Origin: Streptomyces typhae
GTDB taxonomy: Bacteria; Actinomycetota; Actinomycetes; Streptomycetales; Streptomycetaceae
Assembly: GCF_009755605.1 (NCBI RefSeq)
Contig: NZ_WPNZ01000015.1
Span: forward strand, 62,001 to 126,000
Reading direction: 5' to 3'
DNA length: 64,000 nt
A program made the translations under genes and the position numbers. A model generated the notes under the pieces. The model did not search any database, was not told the DNA's origin, and worked only from the letters and a program-made list of their open reading frames with translations. Within the stretch, counting starts at the first letter, position 1; every line of letters starts with the position of its first letter. Shown here one piece after another: positions 42,753 through 50,573 of this stretch.

Positions 42753-44003
42753 TCAGGCGTCCTGGACGAGCCAGGCGTACTTGCCGGACGCGCCGATGGG
42801 GAGGTGCTCGCGGTGCTCCACGTCGGCGTCCCGCGCGGCGAGTTCGGCGACGCCGTGGCGCAGCGCGTCCGCTTCGACGGGGGCGAGCGGGGAGCCGTCG
42901 AAGGTCGTGTACTGGAGCAGGGCGCGGCCCGGTGCGCGGGTGTCGAGCCGGTGGACGAAGACGCGGGGCGACGCCGCGGTGACCACGTCGTCGAGGTCGC
43001 CCTGGGCGACCGGACCGCGCGCCGTCCTGAGCAGTTCCTTCTCGCGTCCGCAGAACCGGGAGATGCGGGCCGGGTCCGCGGAGCCGTCGTCGGTGCGGAC
43101 GCAGTCGCCCGAGCGGTAGCGGACCAGAGGCATGTGGGGGTTGCGGACGCTGGTGACGATGAGGCTGTGGATGCGGCTGTTGCCCGGCTCGACGGGGATC
43201 AGTTCGACGCTCATCCGATCCAGGTACGGGTGGTAGCGGCCGCTGCGGTCGCTGTAGAAGAGATAGCCCAGCTCGGTGCTGCCGAACAGGTCGACGACCG
43301 GGCAGGAGAAGTGGTGCCGGAGGTAGCGGCGCACGTTGAGCGGTGTGTACTCGTACGCGTGCACGATGCTGGCCGGCTGCGGGAACGCGGGCCACAGGCC
43401 CCAGGCGACGGCCTTGCGGACCAGGTGCGCGAGGTGGGGGCCCGAGCAGTCCAGGTGGTACCGGCCCTCGGGGTGGGCCGCCTGCGCCGTGCGGATCTCG
43501 TCGAACATGCGCTCCACGTCCGCGCGGTCCCACAGGGCCGGGTCGCGGCGCAGGTTCACATAGAACGTGCGCTCGTCGAGGCGTCGTTGCTCCAGGTCCG
43601 GCACCGGATCGGGCTCGGCCTGCGGGCCGCCGTGCTTGCGGGCGTTGACGCGGGCGACGTGCTCGGTGGCGAGGACGGTGGTGAGGGAGACGCGACGGCA
43701 GCCCTCGTGCCAGGTGTCGGCGATGTCCGGGTGCTCGCTCCAGAGCTGGTAGTAGGAGTTGAGCAGGAAGTACGGGGGCCGGATGATCTGCATCCGGGCG
43801 TGGTTGGTGCCCGTGGAGAGCACGAACTCCGCCTCGCCCGCGTCGAGCGCGGCCGCGAGGGCGGGCGTCATCCAGTTGTCGGGGAAGCCGCGGGCGATCT
43901 CCGGCTTCTCCAGGACGGGGAAGTGGCCACGCTCGACGGACGGCCGGTAGATCGGGATGTCCTTGATCTGGGCGAGGACGTCGGCGCTGGGCTGACCGTT
44001 CAT
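42753..44003 (-). CDS. PaaK-like adenylate-forming enzyme, in RiPP-like operon
   Basis: 416 residues from the ATG at 44003 with GGGTGG before it. The fold signatures of the phenylacetate-CoA ligase/CoF synthetase/CapK group are present: 'VLSTGTNHARMQIIRPPYFL' in the P-loop position (S/T/G-rich), 'PVVDLFGSTELGYLFYSD', 'LVRYRSGDCVRTDDGS' and 'ISRFCGREKELLRTARGPVA'. It is distant from the paaK gene at 21 kb and lacks its conserved N-terminal region, so a peptide or carboxylate substrate other than phenylacetate is likely. It directly follows the precursor gene and hairpin. Confidence 0.8.
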   Translation of the reverse strand: MNGQPSADVLAQIKDIPIYRPSVERGHFPVLEKPEIARGFPDNWMTPALAAALDAGEAEFVLSTGTNHARMQIIRPPYFLLNSYYQLWSEHPDIADTWHEGCRRVSLTTVLATEHVARVNARKHGGPQAEPDPVPDLEQRRLDERTFYVNLRRDPALWDRADVERMFDEIRTAQAAHPEGRYHLDCSGPHLAHLVRKAVAWGLWPAFPQPASIVHAYEYTPLNVRRYLRHHFSCPVVDLFGSTELGYLFYSDRSGRYHPYLDRMSVELIPVEPGNSRIHSLIVTSVRNPHMPLVRYRSGDCVRTDDGSADPARISRFCGREKELLRTARGPVAQGDLDDVVTAASPRVFVHRLDTRAPGRALLQYTTFDGSPLAPVEADALRHGVAELAARDADVEHREHLPIGASGKYAWLVQDA

Positions 44004-44046
44004 GACCACCCTTCGGGGTGTCGGTGCGCGGGAGCTTGGCGGGGCG

Positions 44047-44080
44047 GCGGTCCGGCGCGCCCCGGGGCGCGCCGGACCGC
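44047..44080. terminator. 34-bp perfect palindrome between precursor and ligase genes
   Basis: Arms of 17 bp, GCGGTCCGGCGCGCCCC and its exact complement, form an uninterrupted GC stem, 38 bp after the precursor stop and 43 bp before the ligase start. Partial termination or 3' stabilisation here would make more precursor than enzyme message, as in many RiPP operons. Confidence 0.75.
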
Positions 44081-44118
44081 TCATGTCAAGGGCGACCGGT
44101 GGCTGCCCCGACGGGTGA

Positions 44119-44271
44119 TCAGGAAATGCAGCCGGACTTCGCGGAGGCGCTGATGCATCCCGACTTGTCGGCGCTGATACAGCCGTCCTTGCCGGACGTC
44201 TTCGGAGAGTTCAGGGCCGTCCACTGCTTCCAGACGTCGTCCCGGGTCATCTTCGCGACCAGCTTTTCCAT
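44119..44271 (-). CDS. RiPP-like precursor peptide with three GCIS repeats
   Basis: A 50-residue ORF with ATG at 44271 and GGAGG 6 bp upstream. The first 24 residues are a charged leader (MEKLVAKMTRDDVWKQW...). The rest is three near-copies of a core: TSGKDGCIS, ADKSGCIS, ASAKSGCIS, ending in Ser at the very C-terminus. All three cysteines lie in the identical GCIS tetrapeptide. Codon use fits the genome. Repeated Cys/Ser cores after a short leader, followed by an adenylating enzyme, a small protein and an exporter, indicate a ribosomally made, modified peptide. I do not recognise it as a lanthipeptide, lasso or thiopeptide precursor: no LanM/LanL, YcaO or lasso enzymes are nearby. Confidence 0.7.
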   Translation of the reverse strand: MEKLVAKMTRDDVWKQWTALNSPKTSGKDGCISADKSGCISASAKSGCIS

Positions 44272-44335
44272 GTCGTACCTCCAGGGAAGGGTGCGAGTAC
44301 GCGACGGCGGATCAGTGCGTTCGCCGCCGTGATCG

Positions 44336-44365
44336 AAAGTAAAAGACAGTCCAAACGAAAGTCAA
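44336..44365 (-). promoter_or_regulatory. Putative promoter of the RiPP-like operon
   Basis: On the minus strand TTGACT (44365-44360) and TACTTT (44341-44336) are separated by 18 bp, a reasonable match to a housekeeping sigma promoter in an unusually AT-rich stretch. Transcription would start near 44329, about 58 nt before the precursor ATG. Confidence 0.5.
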
Positions 44366-44464
44366 AGGAGGGTAATGTCGAGCTGGCTCAAATGCCCGCT
44401 CGACCGGGTGACTTTGGCTTGATCCACTGGGGCACGCGGCGTCGCCCGCCGCTCAGCGCCTGGC

Positions 44465-45201
44465 TCAGGGCCCGTCGGGGGCGCGCTGAGGCTCCGCCCC
44501 GTCGTCCGGGGCGCATCGCTGAGCGAGCAGGAGTCGGACGGTGTCCGGGTCCAGCGGCTCCAGGGTCGCCGTCGCGTACACCTCGCCCGGTCCCGGTGGG
44601 CGTGTCCAGGAGCGCGTGGTGAAGGTGTGCAGGCGGCCCCGGGTGAGGGCGAGCCGGGGGAGCGTGGTGCCGAAGGCCGTCGCGACCGCCGTCAGGGCCG
44701 CTGCCTCGCCGTGCCGTTCCTTGTACCGGCCGCCCTCACCGACCTCGGGGAAGAGGAGTTCCGGCAGCAGCGCCAACGGTATCTCCCCGGAGCGCTCGCA
44801 CCGCGCGCCGAAGACCGTGAACGCGTACTTCTCCGTGCCGTCGGCGTCGAGTCCTCGTCGAGATACTCCCCGAAGATCTCGGCGAGGCCCGCGTCGTCCT
44901 CGTACCAGTCGGCCTGCTCCGTGCCCGCGAGGCGATACACGAAGTGGCCCGCGTGCCGCCAGCCGTCGGTGATCGCGAGGAACGTCCGGTACGACGGCGG
45001 GAGCCGCTTCCCGAGGCGCTCCTCCAGGGCGGCGACGCGCTCGGGCGCCGCGGGTGCGAAGCCCAGCCAGCGGGCCTCGCACGCCTCCGCGTCACCCCGT
45101 GCGTCCCGGCTCTCCTCCGGGTCGTACGCGTCCGCCCACTCCCCGCTCCAGCGGGTGAGGAATCCCTGCCAGTCGTAGCGCGTTCCGGCTGTCTCGGTCA
45201 T
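44465..45201 (-). pseudogene. Frameshifted SMI1/KNR4-family gene
   Basis: The ATG at 45201 opens a frame with 'MTETAGTRYDWQGFLTRW', then the SMI1/KNR4 signature 'RLGKRLPPSYRTFLAITDGW' and 'AEIFGEYLDED'. Near 44850 it drops out of frame; the continuation, 'DADGTEKYAFTVFGARCERS' to the stop at 44465, is in the next frame. The sequence there fits loss of one base. SMI1/KNR4 proteins are often immunity proteins to polymorphic toxins. It could be a real mutation or a sequencing error; the papain-like toxin 1.2 kb away makes the question worth checking. Confidence 0.7.
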
Positions 45202-45235
45202 GAGTGCGATCGTCGCACCCGGCACTGACAGTGGA

Positions 45236-46105
45236 TCAAGAAGCCGCTTCGGCGCCCCGGTCGGCCGTTCCACGGCCGGCGTCCCGGGCGCCGTCCCGAA
45301 CGCCGTCCCGTACGGCGGCGCGGACGATTCGGGCGATCTCCGGGGCATGCGTGAAGGGCAGGCCGTGGTCGGCGTCGAGCCAGGTCGTGGCGGTACCGGG
45401 GCGGGCGCGGACGAGCCGCTCGACGCCGGAGCGCCAGAGCTGGTTGAACCGCTCGGTGTGCGCCTCGCCGTCGGTGCCCGCCATGGAGGTCGACACGACC
45501 AGGCTGACGGGGCAGTCGATCCGCGCGTACCGGTCGAGGGTCCGCTCGGTCCGGATCACGTCGAGTTCGAGGTTCAGGTCGAGGATGTCCCGGGCACCGA
45601 GCAGGACCCGGTGCGCGCCGCCCCCGCCGTCCCCGGCCCGCCGCTCCGCTTCCTGCCGTGCCGCCTGCTCCTCCCACATGGCGCGGAACTCCGGCAGGTC
45701 GCTCTCGGTGAGGAACGGTTCGGGCACCGGATTGGCCCCGTCGACGAGGACGAGCCCGGCGACGGCGCCGGGATGCTCGGACGCGTGGTGCACGGCCAGG
45801 TCCGCGCCCAGCGAGTAGCCCACGAGGACGGGTGCCGACGACAGGCCGAGACGTTCCGGTTCCGCCAGGACGGCGGTGAGGTCGCTTCGGAACGCGTCGA
45901 ACGAGTACCGGCCCGCGGGCGACGCGAGGCCGTGGCCCCGGAGGTCGAAGCTCACCACGTCGTGGTCGCGGCGCAGCAGCCCGATCAGCTCGTGCAGGTC
46001 GGCCTGGGTGGAGCAGAGACCCGGGCACAGGACGAGGGGCTGCCCCCGGCCACCCCGGGTGACCGGGATCGTGACGCCGTCGTGGTGGACCGTGAAGTGC
46101 CGCAT
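45236..46105 (-). CDS. Alpha/beta-fold hydrolase
   Basis: 289 residues from the ATG at 46105 with GGAG upstream. 'PLVLCPGLCSTQADLHELIG', 'VVSFDLRGHGLASPAG', the nucleophile elbow 'VLVGYSLGADLAVHHA' (GxSxG), and a late 'LDADHGLPFTH' with the catalytic His complete the triad. Substrate unknown. The upstream part of the longer ORF is made of 18-bp repeats and not family sequence. Divergent from the toxin gene. Confidence 0.87.
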   Translation of the reverse strand: MRHFTVHHDGVTIPVTRGGRGQPLVLCPGLCSTQADLHELIGLLRRDHDVVSFDLRGHGLASPAGRYSFDAFRSDLTAVLAEPERLGLSSAPVLVGYSLGADLAVHHASEHPGAVAGLVLVDGANPVPEPFLTESDLPEFRAMWEEQAARQEAERRAGDGGGGAHRVLLGARDILDLNLELDVIRTERTLDRYARIDCPVSLVVSTSMAGTDGEAHTERFNQLWRSGVERLVRARPGTATTWLDADHGLPFTHAPEIARIVRAAVRDGVRDGARDAGRGTADRGAEAAS

Positions 46106-46122
46106 CGTGCTGCTCCGTTCGT

Positions 46123-46200
46123 GGGTCGCTGAAGGCTCGAGGATCGCTGAAGGCCCGTGGATCGCTGAAGGCCCGTAGATCACTGAGGGTTGGTGGATCA
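46123..46200 (-). repeat. 18-bp tandem repeat upstream of the hydrolase gene
   Basis: About 4.3 units (46123-46140, 46141-46158, 46159-46176, 46177-46194) of GGATCGCTGAAGGCCCGT repeat; two middle copies are identical. The array is in frame with the hydrolase on the minus strand and lies in the 284-bp divergent promoter region. Confidence 0.85.
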
Positions 46201-46389
46201 CCGGCATCGTCGGGGTCGGTGGCGCGGCCGGAGGGCCGGGCCCTGCTCGAAGGGGCTCCTTCCCCGTCCCCCCGGGCAGCCCCGGGTGTGGCCATGGCTG
46301 CCCTTCCGGCCCTCCCGCCGCGATGCGCCCCCCTGTTACACCTGGAAGGACGGGGACGAGGCGGAACCGAGCGGAGAGGAAGCACCGTC

Positions 46390-47418
46390 GTGTACGCAAG
46401 TGAGCGGGATGAACGGGCCAACATACCTGCCCGCCTGCCGACACCCCGGCCGGCCGAGGACGCGAGGGCCACCACGCCGTCCGCGCACGAGGCCGCGGCG
46501 GCGGCCCACGGCGGCCTGATCGGCGCCGCCGACATGAGGGCCATCCAGGGTTCCGCGGGAAACGCCGCCGCGAACGGGGCGCTGGTGGCACAGCGTCAGG
46601 CCCGCGGCGCACACCGGGCAGGAGGCGCACAGCAGGCCCACCGGACGCCACCCGTGCAGCGGACCGGCCGCGGCGGGTCCTCCAACGTCCTGTCCAACGA
46701 CGCCCGGCACTTCGGTCCGGGCGGGCTGCGGCCGCCCCACCAGGAGGACCAGGAGAACCTGAACCGGGTCTTCCCCAAGAACAGGGACGGAAGCTTCCAG
46801 CAGTTCCCCGACCCCACCGCGACGGGCTACGCCATCGTGGGCCAGCTCACCCAGCGGCTCAACAAGATCGACCCCAAGGGCGCGATGGCCAGTTCGGGAC
46901 GGGCCGCGGACTGGGTGAAGGGGATCAACCCGCGGCGGGACGAGGCGGGGGGCGCGTACCGCCGCAACTGCGGTGACGCCGCCCGCAGCTTCATCGCCTC
47001 CTGGTCCGGCAATCCCACCGTGGCCGCCGGAGTGCACAACTCGGGCCCCAGGGATGTCGAGGAGGGCGGCAACGACCGGACGGCGGCCATGCTGCGGACC
47101 ACGTGGAGGTCCTCGATCAGAGAGGCGACCGAGGGCGAGAGGGTCGAGAGCGTCTGGCAGGTCGTGGCGAGCCGGCTGACGGGCGCGGGGCACGGAGCGT
47201 GCAGCGTCGTCGTCTTCCAGCGCGAGGAGACGGGGCTCGTCCACGCCGTCTGCGGCGTCAACCACGGCGGCAAGGTCGTGTGGGTCGACCCGCAACTGGG
47301 GCGGGTCAGCTCGATACCCATGTACAAGGGCGCGCACTACATGTCGATCACCCTCGACCCTCAGTTCGCACCCGTCGACGCGCCCGCGCCCGATCCCACG
47401 GCGCTCTCTCTGACCTGA
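46390..47418 (+). CDS. Papain-like polymorphic toxin (Tox-PL type) with eCIS-style N-terminus
   Basis: 342 residues from the GTG at 46390, preceded by GAGAGGAAG. The N-terminal 100 residues are disordered but contain 'IQGSAGNAAANGALVAQRQ' and 'PPVQRT', a signature of proteins associated with actinobacterial contractile injection systems (DUF4157-type neighbours). The C-terminal domain has a papain-fold triad: C194 in YRRNCGDAA, H285 in LVHAVCG and D300 in WVDPQLG, the Tox-PL/glutamine-deamidase pattern. Likely an effector that deamidates or cleaves a host or rival protein. No Sec signal is visible, in keeping with delivery by an injection device. No clear immunity gene adjoins it, except possibly the broken SMI1 gene. 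Confidence 0.75.
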   Translation: MYASERDERANIPARLPTPRPAEDARATTPSAHEAAAAAHGGLIGAADMRAIQGSAGNAAANGALVAQRQARGAHRAGGAQQAHRTPPVQRTGRGGSSNVLSNDARHFGPGGLRPPHQEDQENLNRVFPKNRDGSFQQFPDPTATGYAIVGQLTQRLNKIDPKGAMASSGRAADWVKGINPRRDEAGGAYRRNCGDAARSFIASWSGNPTVAAGVHNSGPRDVEEGGNDRTAAMLRTTWRSSIREATEGERVESVWQVVASRLTGAGHGACSVVVFQREETGLVHAVCGVNHGGKVVWVDPQLGRVSSIPMYKGAHYMSITLDPQFAPVDAPAPDPTALSLT

Positions 47419-47489
47419 TCCCCCTGGGCCGGTCCCCGCCCGGCAATCCGGTTGAGGCGCGGCCCGAGGATGGGGAAGAGTCTGCGGCC

Positions 47490-48047
47490 ATGGAGTACTT
47501 CTGTTACCACCGTGACCGGGCCGGGTCCCTGGCGCTGCGCGAGAAGCTGGTGGAGGAGCACTGGTCCTACATGGACCGGTACGCGGAACAGCTGATCGCC
47601 CGCGGCCCGACCTTCGCCGCGGACGGGGAGACGCCCAGCGGCAGTGTGCACGCCGTCGACCTGCCGGACGCGGCCGCCGCCCGCGCGTTCGCCTTCGACG
47701 AGCCCACCTACCAGGCAGGCGTGTACCGCGACGTGCTGCTGCGCCGGTGGCGCAACCTGCTGGGACGCACCATGTGGGAGTTCCCCGACCGGGGCACCGA
47801 CGCCGACCAGTACCTGGTCCTGGGCCTGGGCCCGGAGCACCCCGACCGGGTCGCCGACCTCACCCTGCCGTCCGACCGCGACGGACTCATCGCCTTCGGC
47901 CCGCTCCTGTCCGACGACGACACCATCTGGGTGGGGACGGCGGCACTGGTGCGCGCCGCCGACGCGGACGGCGCGCGGGCCGTCCTGGCTCCGCACGCGT
48001 ACGCGGAGACGGAGGTGCACGCCTGGGAGTTCGGCGGGCGGCGATGA
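47490..48047 (+). CDS. YciI-like (YCII-domain) protein
   Basis: 185 residues from the ATG at 47490. 'YFCYHRDRAGSLALREKLVE', 'HWSYMDRYAEQLIARGPTFA' and 'GSVHAVDLPDAAAARAFAFD' are the YCII ferredoxin-like fold with its conserved His and Asp. A second, more divergent YCII-like half follows ('LIAFGPLLSDDDTIWVGTAA'). Function of this two-domain form is unknown. Overlaps the GNAT gene by 4 bp (ATGA). Confidence 0.82.
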   Translation: MEYFCYHRDRAGSLALREKLVEEHWSYMDRYAEQLIARGPTFAADGETPSGSVHAVDLPDAAAARAFAFDEPTYQAGVYRDVLLRRWRNLLGRTMWEFPDRGTDADQYLVLGLGPEHPDRVADLTLPSDRDGLIAFGPLLSDDDTIWVGTAALVRAADADGARAVLAPHAYAETEVHAWEFGGRR

Positions 48048-48946
48048 GTGCGGTGCCCGACGGCCGGGACGACGCGGAGCTGCTGGAGCTGGAGGTCGAT
48101 GTGATCCACGGGCTGACAGCCCGGGACGGCCAGGGACCACCCACTCTCCGCGACGGGAAACTCACCGCCGTCTTCGCCTGGACCCCACGGGCCCGCATCC
48201 TGGCGCTCGCAAGCGGAGTACCGCACCCGTCCGCGCCCGTGCCCGCGCAGGGCATGGCGCACCCGTCCGCGCCCGCGCGGGGCACGGCGCACCCGACCGG
48301 CCCAGCGCAGGGCACGGCGCCCCCGACCGGCCCCGCGCGGAACACGGCGCATGCGACCGGCCCCGCGCAGAACACGGCACCCCCGACCGCCCGCACGCAG
48401 GACCCGGCGGAGCAGCCGTACACCCCCGCCACACCCCCGAACGTCCTCCTCCAGCTCTGCGAGCACCTCGGCAAGGGTCCGGAAGCCGTCGAAGGCGGCC
48501 CCTGCTTCGTCTTTCCGCCGAGCCCGGCGGACGCGCCCGCGGCAACCGTCCCCGAGGCCGCCGGCGTAGGCGTCATCGTCTCCGACCCGCCGGGCCGCGC
48601 AGCCGCCCGCCGCCTGGCGCGCCCGGGGAACTGGGAGCCCGGCGAGTGGGACGAGCTGACGCGGGGCGTGCTCGGGGAGTGGGCCATGGCGGTGCACGGC
48701 GGCGGGCCGGTGTCGATCTGCTTCTCCCCGGCCTGCAACGACAGGGCAGCCGAGGCGGGCATCTGGACCCGGCCCGACTTCCGCGGCCGCCGCATCGCCC
48801 CGGCCGTCGTCGCCGCCTGGGCGGAGCGCGAACGCCGCACCAAGCAGGTCCTCTTCTACAGCACCACCACGGACAACCTGGCCTCGCGGTCCGTGGCCAG
48901 GACCCTCGGGCTCACACCGCTCGGCTGGATCTGGACACTGCGGTGA
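48044..48946 (+). CDS. GNAT-family acetyltransferase with repeat insert
   Basis: 300 residues. The acetyl-CoA-binding part is C-terminal: 'AEAGIWTRPDFRGRRIAPAV' (the R/Q-x-x-G-x-A-like loop) and 'NLASRSVARTLGLTPLGWIW'. An insert of six near-identical 30-bp units (48245-48409), encoding GPAQGTAPPT-like decapeptides, splits the N-terminal half and is probably unstructured. Acyl acceptor unknown. Coupled to the YciI gene. Confidence 0.83.
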   Translation: MSAVPDGRDDAELLELEVDVIHGLTARDGQGPPTLRDGKLTAVFAWTPRARILALASGVPHPSAPVPAQGMAHPSAPARGTAHPTGPAQGTAPPTGPARNTAHATGPAQNTAPPTARTQDPAEQPYTPATPPNVLLQLCEHLGKGPEAVEGGPCFVFPPSPADAPAATVPEAAGVGVIVSDPPGRAAARRLARPGNWEPGEWDELTRGVLGEWAMAVHGGGPVSICFSPACNDRAAEAGIWTRPDFRGRRIAPAVVAAWAERERRTKQVLFYSTTTDNLASRSVARTLGLTPLGWIWTLR

Positions 48947-49052
48947 GGGGAACCGCGCGGGCCGGAGGCGGAAGAGCCGTGAGGGGAGCCGCGCGGGCCG
49001 CGGGCGGAAAAGCCCGTGAGGGCACCGCACCGCTCCTGCTACGGTGCCGGGC

Positions 49053-49106
49053 ATGCAGCGCGCCGCAGTGATGACGACGACGCCGGACCACGTCCCGGCG
49101 CGCTGA
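49053..49106 (+). CDS. Leader peptide with three tandem Thr codons (attenuator of thrS2)
   Basis: A 17-codon ORF, MQRAAVMTTTPDHVPAR, with three consecutive ACG codons at 49074-49082. It ends 14 bp before a strong hairpin (49121-49152) that precedes the threonyl-tRNA synthetase gene. Runs of the cognate codon in a leader before a terminator are the mark of ribosome-mediated attenuation. A 7-bp stem (49021-49027 with 49042-49048) lies just upstream. No strong ribosome site is visible. Confidence 0.6.
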   Translation: MQRAAVMTTTPDHVPAR

Positions 49107-49120
49107 CCTGTGATCTGAAG

Positions 49121-49152
49121 CGAAGCCCCGGGGCAGGTGCCCCGGGGCTTCG
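49121..49152. terminator. Attenuator hairpin before the threonyl-tRNA synthetase gene
   Basis: CGAAGCCCCGGGG (49121-49133) and CCCCGGGGCTTCG (49140-49152) form a perfect 13-bp stem with a 6-nt loop, 46 bp before the start codon at 49199. The bases 49094-49098 (CCCGG) could compete for the left arm as an anti-terminator. Confidence 0.7.
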
Positions 49153-49198
49153 CCGTGTCTCCCGGGCACCCGCTCCGCCCCCCCGTGAGGAGACCGCG

Positions 49199-50446
49199 AT
49201 GTCCACCGCGTACGACCACCGCAGGCTCGGCCGTGAGCTCGGCCTGTTCGACACCGACCCGCTGATCGGCGCGGGACTGCCGTACTGGCTGCCCGACGGC
49301 GCGACCGTACGGCACGCCCTGGAGGAGTACGTCCGCGCCGCCGAGCGAGCAGCGGGGTACCGGCACGTGTACTCGCCGGTGCTCGGCAAGCGGGAGCTGT
49401 ACGAGATCTCCGGGCACTGGTCGCACTACAGCGACGACATGTTCCCGCCGATGGACATGGGCGGCGAGCAGCTGGTCCTGCGGCCGAGCCTGTGCCCGCA
49501 CCACGCCCTCATCTACCGCTCCCGCTCGCACAGTCACCGCGAGCTGCCCCTGCGCATGGCCGAGTTGGGCGGCATGTACCGCTCGGAACTGTCGGGAGTC
49601 CTGGGCGGGCTGTCCCGGGTGCGGGCCGTCCAGCTCAACGACGCGCACATCTTCTGCACCCTCGACCAGGTCGAGGAGGAGGCGCACGGCGCGCTGGAGA
49701 TGATCCGCCGCGCGTACCGGGCCCTCGGTATCGCTCCGGCCCGCTACCGCCTCTCCCTCCCGGGCGCGGGCGGGAAGTACATCGCCGCGCCCGAGCTGTG
49801 GCGCCGGGCCACCGCCCTCCTGACCGGCGTCCTGGAACGGTCCGGACTGCCCTACGAGGCGGTCGAGGGCGAGGCCGCCTTCTACGGGCCGAAGGTCGAC
49901 GTCCAGGTCGTCGACGGCGCGGGGCGGGAGTCCACCCTGTCCACCGTCCAGGTCGACTTCCACCAGCCCGAGCGGTTCGCGCTGCACTACGTCGGCGCGG
50001 ACGGCGCCAAGCACCGCCCCGTCATGGTCCACCGCAGCGTCATCGGCAGTGTGGAACGGGCCGTCGCCCATCTCGTGGAACAGCACGGCGGTGCCTTCCC
50101 GGCCTGGCTCGCGCCCACCCAGCTGGTGCTCCTGCCGGTCTCCGCCGGTGAGATGGCGAACGCAGGGGAGCTCGCCGCACGGTGCGCCGAACTCGGTCTG
50201 CGCGCCGAGGTCGCCGGGCCGGAGCGGGGCAGCCTGGGCGCCCGGATCCGGGAGGCCCGGCTCGTCCCCTACCAGGCCGTGATCGGCGCCAGGGAGGCCG
50301 CCGCCGACCATGTCGCCCTGCGCCTGCGCGACGGACGCCGCCTGGAACCGCGGTCCGCGGTGGACGTCGTCGCCCGTATTCGCGCACGCGTCGACGACCA
50401 CAGCGTCGACTTGTGGGAGAGCGCCGTCCCGGCGGGGGAGCTGTAG
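49199..50446 (+). CDS. thrS2: Second threonyl-tRNA synthetase lacking TGS and editing domains
   Basis: 415 residues from the ATG at 49199 with GAGGAG upstream, far shorter than the usual 640-660. Class II motif 2 is 'RMAELGGMYRSELSGVLGGL' and motif 3 is 'VMVHRSVIGSVERAVAHLVE'. The zinc site of ThrRS is kept (C in LCPHHA, H in VQLNDAHIF, H in MVHRS). The anticodon domain follows ('LAPTQLVLLPVSAGEMANAG'). The N-terminal TGS and the editing domains are absent, so it charges tRNA-Thr without proofreading. The attenuator upstream implies induction when charged tRNA-Thr runs low. Second ThrRS genes can give resistance to inhibitors such as borrelidin or obafluorin; no producer genes are in view. 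Confidence 0.87.
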   Translation: MSTAYDHRRLGRELGLFDTDPLIGAGLPYWLPDGATVRHALEEYVRAAERAAGYRHVYSPVLGKRELYEISGHWSHYSDDMFPPMDMGGEQLVLRPSLCPHHALIYRSRSHSHRELPLRMAELGGMYRSELSGVLGGLSRVRAVQLNDAHIFCTLDQVEEEAHGALEMIRRAYRALGIAPARYRLSLPGAGGKYIAAPELWRRATALLTGVLERSGLPYEAVEGEAAFYGPKVDVQVVDGAGRESTLSTVQVDFHQPERFALHYVGADGAKHRPVMVHRSVIGSVERAVAHLVEQHGGAFPAWLAPTQLVLLPVSAGEMANAGELAARCAELGLRAEVAGPERGSLGARIREARLVPYQAVIGAREAAADHVALRLRDGRRLEPRSAVDVVARIRARVDDHSVDLWESAVPAGEL

Positions 50447-50573
50447 CGCGAAATTACCGCAATTGGGCGGTTTCCTGTCCGTGGTCCCGGTCGTTGACCG
50501 ATTGCTGATCTTGTTCAGTGATCGAGAACGCGAGAAACCGAGAAACCGAGAAGCACGAGAAGAGGAGAAAGCT

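Noticed and set aside
42140..44003. Reading the locus as a phenylacetate or capsule gene cluster because of the PaaK/CapK-like enzyme
   Set aside because: No other phenylacetate or polysaccharide genes are linked, and the immediate upstream gene is the repeat peptide.
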